Assembly (NCBI GenBank): GCA_028875055.1 | Contig: JAPPGG010000017.1 | Location: forward strand, 1-34,963 | DNA from: Chloroflexota bacterium | GTDB lineage: Bacteria > Chloroflexota > Dehalococcoidia > Lucifugimonadales > UBA3495 | DNA length: 34,963 bases | Direction: 5' to 3' | Made by a program: the position numbers and the translations under genes | Shown here: positions 30,268-34,963 of the stretch, one piece after another | Layout: every line of letters starts with the position of its first letter | How positions within the stretch are numbered: the first letter of the stretch is position 1 | Notes under the pieces: generated by a model | Seen by the model: only the letters and a program-made list of their open reading frames with translations | Database searches by the model: none | What the model was told of the DNA's origin: nothing

Positions 30268-31716
30268 ATGGGCCTCAAGCGACTGCTTTTGAAACCTCTC
30301 TCCGGCTACCCGGGCGGCTACAAGAACATGCGACGCGGCACTCAGGGCTTCGACCAGACGCCGCCTTTCCGAAAGCCTGATGATCCGGACGACCGGCGCA
30401 GCCGAATGCCGACCACGGGATTCAGGGAGTACTGGTATCCCGCCCTGCCGGACAAGGACGTAACGAAGGGCAAACCGGAAGTGCTGCGGATGCTGGGCAC
30501 CGATGTGGTCTTCTTTCGAGACAACAACGATGAGGTGCAGGCGCTGCTGGACTGGTGTCCCCACCGCTCGGTTTACCTGTCGATGGGCCGCTGCTATTTC
30601 CCCGGCTACGTTACCTGTCCCTACCACGGGGCCACCTTCGACGGTGAGGGCAACTGCGTGGCATTCCTTACCGAAGGGCCCGAGTCCAAAATGGTGGGCG
30701 CCCCGGGCATGAAGGCCCGCAAATTCCCGACCGCCACCATCAAGGGCCTGGTATTTGTGTGGATGGGCGAGGGCGAACCGGTAGATCCGCAGGAGGACAT
30801 CCCGCCGGAAATGTTCGAGGAACACAACATCCACCGGCCGGTCTTCTCCATGTTCGATTGCAACTGGGTGCTGGTGCTGGAAAACACCATGGATGCCCAT
30901 AACGCATTCATGGTGCACCGCAACGCCATTCGGATATTGAAGAGCCGCCTGGGAGGACGTCCGAGGACGCCCCTGGGTTACAGGGTGAACCTGGTCAACA
31001 ACAAGACGGTCCACTACCAGCCTGGGCGGGGAAAGTCCAGCGTAGAGCGCTATTACTACGACGAAGACGGAAACATCCCTTACCAGATGTACTACCCGGG
31101 CGTGGACGGTGTCTGGCCCAAGACCAAGTGGCGGCTGATGTGGACCTGGATATTCGACCGGAAGGCCCGCAAGACGGGACAGGCTCCGGGACGGGTGCGA
31201 CCGGCCCAGGCAGACACCCCCGGGGTCAACGAGTGGAACGGCACCCGTTTGCCCGGGATGTCTCGCACCGGTGGCAACAACGCCTTCTTTCGCAGCACCC
31301 GCTGGGCTGTCCCGGTGGAGGACAACCTGACCCGCATGGTGTACCTGAACGTGGAACGCTACAGCAGGAAGCCCAACGCTCTTCGAAGGCTGTGGAGTTC
31401 GGTTTCCTGGCCGTACCGCAACTGGGAGCTGAACTTCAACTTCCGCAATCAGGACTACGACGCGGAGAAGTACGTTCAGTACGAGCTTCCGGAGTATCTG
31501 TCCTCCACCGACTCGGTGGTTGTGGCCATGCGACGCCTCTTCGTGGAACACAACCGCGACGTGATGCGCCGGAGGGAGCACGAGGAGGAACTGCCCGAAA
31601 GGCTGGAAGAGACCACCGCCGAACAGATGGTCCGGGAGGGCGACGCCCGCGTGGCCGAGTCCGCCGAGGCCTTTGACGTGGACAGACTCCAGGAGGAGTT
31701 GCTGAGAAGGGTTTAG
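30268..31716 (+). CDS. Rieske non-heme iron oxygenase, oxygenase component
   Basis: This 482-aa protein has a Rieske [2Fe-2S] domain with ligands C97, H99 ('WCPHRSVYL'), C117 and H120 ('TCPYHGATFDG'). After it, 'LENTMDAHNAFMVHRNA' (205-220) marks the mononuclear iron centre. The canonical motif is DxxHxxxxH; here it reads D209-A-H211-N212-AFMV-H217, so Asn stands where the first iron His is expected, with His one place earlier. The C-terminal tail (about 415-482) is long and highly charged. The domain order and single subunit resemble the phthalate/vanillate-type oxygenases. No ferredoxin or reductase gene lies alongside. GGAGG before the ATG supports the start. Confidence 0.9.
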   Translation: MGLKRLLLKPLSGYPGGYKNMRRGTQGFDQTPPFRKPDDPDDRRSRMPTTGFREYWYPALPDKDVTKGKPEVLRMLGTDVVFFRDNNDEVQALLDWCPHRSVYLSMGRCYFPGYVTCPYHGATFDGEGNCVAFLTEGPESKMVGAPGMKARKFPTATIKGLVFVWMGEGEPVDPQEDIPPEMFEEHNIHRPVFSMFDCNWVLVLENTMDAHNAFMVHRNAIRILKSRLGGRPRTPLGYRVNLVNNKTVHYQPGRGKSSVERYYYDEDGNIPYQMYYPGVDGVWPKTKWRLMWTWIFDRKARKTGQAPGRVRPAQADTPGVNEWNGTRLPGMSRTGGNNAFFRSTRWAVPVEDNLTRMVYLNVERYSRKPNALRRLWSSVSWPYRNWELNFNFRNQDYDAEKYVQYELPEYLSSTDSVVVAMRRLFVEHNRDVMRRREHEEELPERLEETTAEQMVREGDARVAESAEAFDVDRLQEELLRRV

Positions 31717-31751
31717 CCGGCGTTGGCCAACCTGACCGCCAGGAATTTCGC

Positions 31752-31785
31752 AATTCCCCTTCGGCACGCAGGCCGAAGGGGAATT
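31752..31785. terminator. perfect 14-bp hairpin between convergent genes
   Basis: AATTCCCCTTCGGC (31752-31765) and GCCGAAGGGGAATT (31772-31785) are perfectly complementary around ACGCAG. It lies between the Rieske gene and the convergent monooxygenase gene. The flanking T-run is weak, but the stem is strong. Confidence 0.65.
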
Positions 31786-31875
31786 ATTATGGGGGCACGC
31801 ACGTGAATGGAACGAGGCGGCGTTCCTGGCCCATCCCTCTCATGCCGACCAGAATCCTGGCGTTGGAGCGGTACG

Positions 31876-33225
31876 CTACTCTTCCAGGGTTGGGAGGGCC
31901 CTTGCCCTGGCTTCCGTGTGGCGGTTGGCTGGTATGGGCAGCCCCAGGTTGCCGTGCAGTGTGTCAGCTTCGTACTCCGTTCGAAAAATGCCCCGTTCCT
32001 TGAGAATGGGCACTACCATCTCCAGGAAGTCGTTGAAGCCTGCCGGCAGCACGGAATTGTTTACCATGAAGCCGTCGGCGCCCCCCTCTTCAAACCACTC
32101 CTGCATGGTATCGGCTACCTGGGAAGCCGAGCCAATGAACTTGTGACGGGACGTGGTAGCACGCAGCGCCACCTGCCGCAGGGTCAGATTCTCGTCCAGT
32201 GCCGTCTTTTTTAGGCGGTCCGTGGCGCTTTCCCAGCCGTTCCTGCCGTAGTCGCCCAGGTCCGGAAAGGGTTCGTCCAGTGGAAACTGGCTGAAGTCCA
32301 GGTCGTCAAAGTAGCGCCCCAGATAATTGAGAGCCTGCCCTATATCCACCAGATCGGCTATGTCCTGGTATTTGCGGTCGGCTTCCCCGGCGGTGCTGCC
32401 AACTATGGGTGCGCAACCGGGCAGGATCAACAGTTCCTCCGGCCTTCTTCCAAACTCCGCCGCCCGGCCCTTCACGTCGTTGTAGAATTCCCTGGCGGCT
32501 TCCAGGCTTGGCTGTCCGGTAAAGATTACGTCGGCATGACGGGCCGCGAAGCTGCGACCTGCTTCCGAGGAGCCTGCCTGGATCAATACCGGTCTGCCCT
32601 GGCGGGAACGGGAAATGTTCAGCGGGCCCTGTACCGAATAGAAGCGGCCGTTGTGGTTAATCCGGTGCATTCTCTCCGGGTCAAAGAACACATTCGCTTC
32701 CTTGTCGAAAATGAAGGCGTTCTCTTCCCACGAGTCCCACAGGCCCTTCGTAACCTCCAGGAACTCGTGGGCCATCTCATATCTGAGATCGTGGGCGGGA
32801 TGCTCCGGCTTGCTGTAGTTGGAGGCCGAACCCTCCAGCGGTGATGTGACTATGTTCCAGCCGGCCCGGCCGCCGCTGATGTGATCAATGGACATGAACT
32901 GGCGGGCCACGGTGAACGGTTCGCTGTAGGTAGTGGAAAGGGTGGCGGCCACGCCAATGTGGGTGGTGTCCATGGCCAGGGCGGCAAGCAGGGTAAGAGG
33001 TTCGAACCGGTTCAGAAAGATCGGGTGAGACTTCTCGCTGATGTAGAGCCCGTCGCCGAAAAAAACGAAGTCCAGCCTGGCCTCCTCGGCCCTGCGGGTC
33101 AGGTCGCGATAGTATTGAAGGTTGATGGGCCCGTCGGGTACGGCCTGGGGGTGCCGCCAGGAGGCCATGTTGCTGCCCGTTCCGGAGAAGAAGGCCCCAA
33201 GCCTGAGCTTGCGCTGACTCTTCAT
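31876..33225 (-). CDS. FMN-dependent monooxygenase, NtaA/SnaA/DszA family
   Basis: This 449-aa luciferase-fold protein shows the NtaA/SnaA/DszA pattern: 'LRLGAFFSGTGSNMASWRHP' at the start, 'DFVFFGDGLY', 'FEPLTLLAALAMDTTHIGVA', 'TLSTTYSEPFTVARQFMSID' and 'GRAGWNIVTSPLEGSASNY'. Members use FMNH2 from a separate reductase to attack nitrilotriacetate, dibenzothiophene sulfone, pristinamycin or other molecules. Its length is typical. The ATG at 33225 overlaps the stop of the upstream luciferase-like gene (ATGA at 33225-33222), so translation is coupled. No flavin reductase is adjacent. The substrate is open; SAR202 genomes are known to carry many such paralogues. Confidence 0.92.
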   Translation of the reverse strand: MKSQRKLRLGAFFSGTGSNMASWRHPQAVPDGPINLQYYRDLTRRAEEARLDFVFFGDGLYISEKSHPIFLNRFEPLTLLAALAMDTTHIGVAATLSTTYSEPFTVARQFMSIDHISGGRAGWNIVTSPLEGSASNYSKPEHPAHDLRYEMAHEFLEVTKGLWDSWEENAFIFDKEANVFFDPERMHRINHNGRFYSVQGPLNISRSRQGRPVLIQAGSSEAGRSFAARHADVIFTGQPSLEAAREFYNDVKGRAAEFGRRPEELLILPGCAPIVGSTAGEADRKYQDIADLVDIGQALNYLGRYFDDLDFSQFPLDEPFPDLGDYGRNGWESATDRLKKTALDENLTLRQVALRATTSRHKFIGSASQVADTMQEWFEEGGADGFMVNNSVLPAGFNDFLEMVVPILKERGIFRTEYEADTLHGNLGLPIPANRHTEARARALPTLEE

Positions 33226-34289
33226 GGCAGGCCCTCCGCAACTTCCTGCAGGTCCCGGGAATTGCCATCCCCACTCAGAAGAGCCTCGGCCAGCAATTCG
33301 TAGGAGCGCAGGCGACTGGGAAAATTGTCAACGGCGGTTACGATGAAGACCTCGTTTACTGCATACTCTTTCTGCAGGGCCAGCAGCCGTTCCTTCACTG
33401 ACAGCGGCGAACCGTGAATTACGTTCGCCTCCTGCACCTCGTAGGAATACTCCTCGCCTGACTGTCGGCCGAACTCCCTGGCGGCATCTTCGGAGAATAC
33501 GGTGAAGGTGCGCCCGCTGGCCAGCTGGATTCTCACTACCTGGATGCCGCGGGCGAAGGCAGACGCTTCCTCGTCGGTGTCCGCCACAATAACCGGCAAT
33601 GCCAGCATTGCCGCAGGCTGAAAACCGGGCAATCCCGAGGACAACGCATGGTAGGTGTCGATGGATTTCCGCATTTCCCCCTCGTCGCCGTTCAGGAACA
33701 TGGCGAAGACATAGGGAAGCATTTGCATCGCCGCCACTTCCGCGCTTGCTGCGGTAGTGCCCAGCAGGTGTACGTCAGCGGGCTGGGCGGGCACCGGGGA
33801 GACGGTCGGGCCGCCGGCTTCCCTGGCGCCGTCGGGGGGACTGGCCAGAAACTGCCTTAGTTCGGCCAGTTTTTCCTCCAGCGGCCGGGGCAGGGAGCCA
33901 TTCATTGGTTGTGGCCGCAGCGCCTGGGTAGTATTTGGCATTCCGCCTGGGCCCCGTCCAATGCCCAGGTCAACGCGACCCGGGGCCAGGGAGGCCAGAA
34001 CGTTGAAATTCTCCGCAACCTTGTAGGGGCTGTAGTGCTGGAGCATTACCCCGCCGGAGCCCACCCGTATTCGATGGGTCCTGGCCAGGAGGTGGGAAAC
34101 AAGCACTTCGGGCGAGGACCCCATGTTGCGGTGGGAGCCGTGGTGTTCGGCAACCCAAAAGCGATGGTACCCCCAGTCTTCGGCCTTCTGTGCGAGTTCA
34201 ATAGTGTGTTGCAGGGCCTGCGAGGCCGTTTCCCCAGGGGCGGCGGGACTCTGGTCCAGGATGCTCAATTTCAGTGGAATAACTGACAT
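33222..34289 (-). CDS. LLM-class flavin-dependent oxidoreductase, MsnO8-like
   Basis: This 355-aa protein starts with 'LKLSILDQSPAAPGE', the LDQSP signature of the MsnO8 branch of luciferase-like enzymes. It continues with 'YHRFWVAEHHGSHRN', 'IRVGSGGVMLQHYSPYKVAE', 'FNVLASLAPGRVDLGIGRGP' and 'VHLLGTTAASAEVAA'. These match the FMN-binding barrel. It is cotranscribed and translationally coupled with the NtaA-like gene downstream. The ATG at 34289 has no clear ribosome binding site. An extended -10 (TGATAGAAT, 34390 to 34382) lies 93 bp upstream. Function beyond flavin-dependent oxidation is not determined. Confidence 0.9.
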   Translation of the reverse strand: MSVIPLKLSILDQSPAAPGETASQALQHTIELAQKAEDWGYHRFWVAEHHGSHRNMGSSPEVLVSHLLARTHRIRVGSGGVMLQHYSPYKVAENFNVLASLAPGRVDLGIGRGPGGMPNTTQALRPQPMNGSLPRPLEEKLAELRQFLASPPDGAREAGGPTVSPVPAQPADVHLLGTTAASAEVAAMQMLPYVFAMFLNGDEGEMRKSIDTYHALSSGLPGFQPAAMLALPVIVADTDEEASAFARGIQVVRIQLASGRTFTVFSEDAAREFGRQSGEEYSYEVQEANVIHGSPLSVKERLLALQKEYAVNEVFIVTAVDNFPSRLRSYELLAEALLSGDGNSRDLQEVAEGLP

Positions 34290-34381
34290 CGCGCGGTACC
34301 CGAATCGGGGCTTCGAATCGAGAAGGGGATCACTATGGTTATGATGGACCTACCGGCAGAACGATATTCGCCGTTGCGGCA

Positions 34382-34390
34382 ATTCTATCA
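34382..34390 (-). promoter_or_regulatory. extended -10 of the coupled luciferase-like genes
   Basis: Minus-strand TGATAGAAT (34390 to 34382), identical to the one upstream of the P-loop/DRTGG gene. It predicts a leader of about 87 nt. Confidence 0.4.
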
Positions 34391-34450
34391 CAGGACCTCG
34401 GTGGGCCGATTGCAGGGCTGCCGAGGGTGGCACGCGCGGGGACGGCAATG

Positions 34451-34774
34451 TCAGGGACTGCGGTCACGGGCCAGAAATCCCATCTCGTGGACGTGGTCCG
34501 CAGCCTGCATGGCCTGGCTGGAGCCTTCGCCTCGAACGCGCAGTGTCATTACGTGGGAAGTGTTGTAAACCGCCACGGGGTAGGCCAGGATGAAGGCTTT
34601 TGCCGGGCTGTTGCCCATCAATGTATCGATTGGCTCTCTAATGATCCCGACCATGGCTCGCTCAAACTCCGGCAGGCTCCTTACGTTGCCAATGGGGTAC
34701 CGGTGTTCAACCGTGAGGCCATTGACCAATATGACGGTGACTACAAAAGTGTCCGGCTGGCGTTCAATTGTCAT
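34451..34774 (-). CDS. small hypothetical protein (107 aa)
   Basis: I do not recognise a family. The protein begins with beta-rich sequence ('TFVVTVILVNGLTVEHRYPI'). Helices follow ('SLPEFERAMVGIIREPIDTL'), then 'FILAYPVAVYNTSHVMTLRV' and an Asp/His-containing tail. GGAG lies 7 nt before the ATG, and the composition is protein-like, so I accept it. It precedes the coupled luciferase-like pair on the same strand with a 161-bp gap that contains their promoter motif. Confidence 0.6.
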   Translation of the reverse strand: MTIERQPDTFVVTVILVNGLTVEHRYPIGNVRSLPEFERAMVGIIREPIDTLMGNSPAKAFILAYPVAVYNTSHVMTLRVRGEGSSQAMQAADHVHEMGFLARDRSP

Positions 34775-34928
34775 ACCGACGCTCCAGCAATGTGCTTGCG
34801 CAGTTTAGGAAAGTGCCCCATCCCGGCTGGCTGGCAGGGGAAAATCGGCCGGAGTATTGCCATGAAAATCGAGGGTCCAGGTTCCCGCGAAATCCCGTAC
34901 AAAAAGAGCGGGTGTCCGTCAGAGAATT

Positions 34929-34952
34929 GGGTAGGGAGGGGGTGGAAGGGGG
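34929..34952 (+). other. G-quadruplex-forming motif at the window edge
   Basis: Four G-runs (34929-34931, 34934-34936, 34938-34942, 34948-34952) with loops of 2, 1 and 5 nt fit the standard G3+N1-7 pattern in a purine-rich tail. Its context beyond the window is unseen. Confidence 0.5.
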
Positions 34953-34963
34953 TAGAATAGGGG

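Noticed and set aside
30229-31767. 512-codon minus-strand open frame opposite the Rieske oxygenase
   Set aside because: Antisense shadow of a gene with clear Rieske ligands; no family features and no ribosome binding site.
34427-34960. 177-codon plus-strand open frame at the right edge
   Set aside because: Overlaps the minus-strand 107-aa gene, which has a ribosome binding site and a more protein-like sequence; the plus frame ends in the purine-rich tail.

Overview
The window is a GC-rich, gene-dense bacterial chromosome segment carrying about 30 protein genes on both strands. I see no rRNA, tRNA, CRISPR array, transposase or phage gene. The mix of genes suggests a free-living heterotroph of the Chloroflexota, most likely a SAR202-type member of the Dehalococcoidia. 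It has two-component flavin monooxygenases, several luciferase-like flavin oxidoreductases, a Rieske oxygenase, repeated SDR and VOC genes, peptide-type ABC import and a VOC/amidohydrolase background. The taxonomy is inferred from gene content only.

Left part (1-18.1 kb), mostly housekeeping with a few catabolic genes. Order: VOC enzyme; HpaB-type phenol hydroxylase; CPA2 cation/proton antiporter; small ABM-fold protein; P-loop/DRTGG protein (minus strand); fused M16 zinc peptidase; RNase PH, ComEC and ComEA (minus strand); an unrecognised 147-aa protein with its own promoter, dyads and terminator; an orphan amino-acid-type binding lipoprotein; a cyclophilin; an MFS carboxylate-type transporter (minus strand); and RsmI (minus strand), whose promoter geometry predicts a leaderless mRNA.

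Right part (18.1-34.8 kb), a dense catabolic neighbourhood. It holds a ThDP-dependent acetolactate-synthase-like enzyme, a small membrane protein, two tandem VOC enzymes, an SDR with a degenerate catalytic tetrad, a small alpha/beta protein with an amidohydrolase_2, and a luciferase-like oxidoreductase. These are followed by a peptide/nickel-type ABC importer (binding lipoprotein plus two permeases, no ATPase), a BenD-like diol dehydrogenase, a Rieske oxygenase with an unusual iron-ligand motif, two translationally coupled luciferase-like monooxygenases and a small hypothetical protein. A plausible reading is uptake of organic acids or peptide-like compounds, followed by ring hydroxylation, dehydrogenation and ring or lactone hydrolysis. 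Substrates cannot be read from the sequence. The oxygenases lack adjacent reductases, so electron donors would have to be encoded elsewhere.

Regulation visible in the DNA: many genes have an extended -10 motif (TGnTAnnnT) with a poor -35. A few have near-consensus -35/-10 pairs, and three of these carry inverted repeats overlapping promoter elements. Good intrinsic terminators follow the 147-aa gene, the cyclophilin and the ThDP enzyme, and perfect hairpins sit between convergent genes. Short palindromic REP-like repeats lie in several intergenic gaps.
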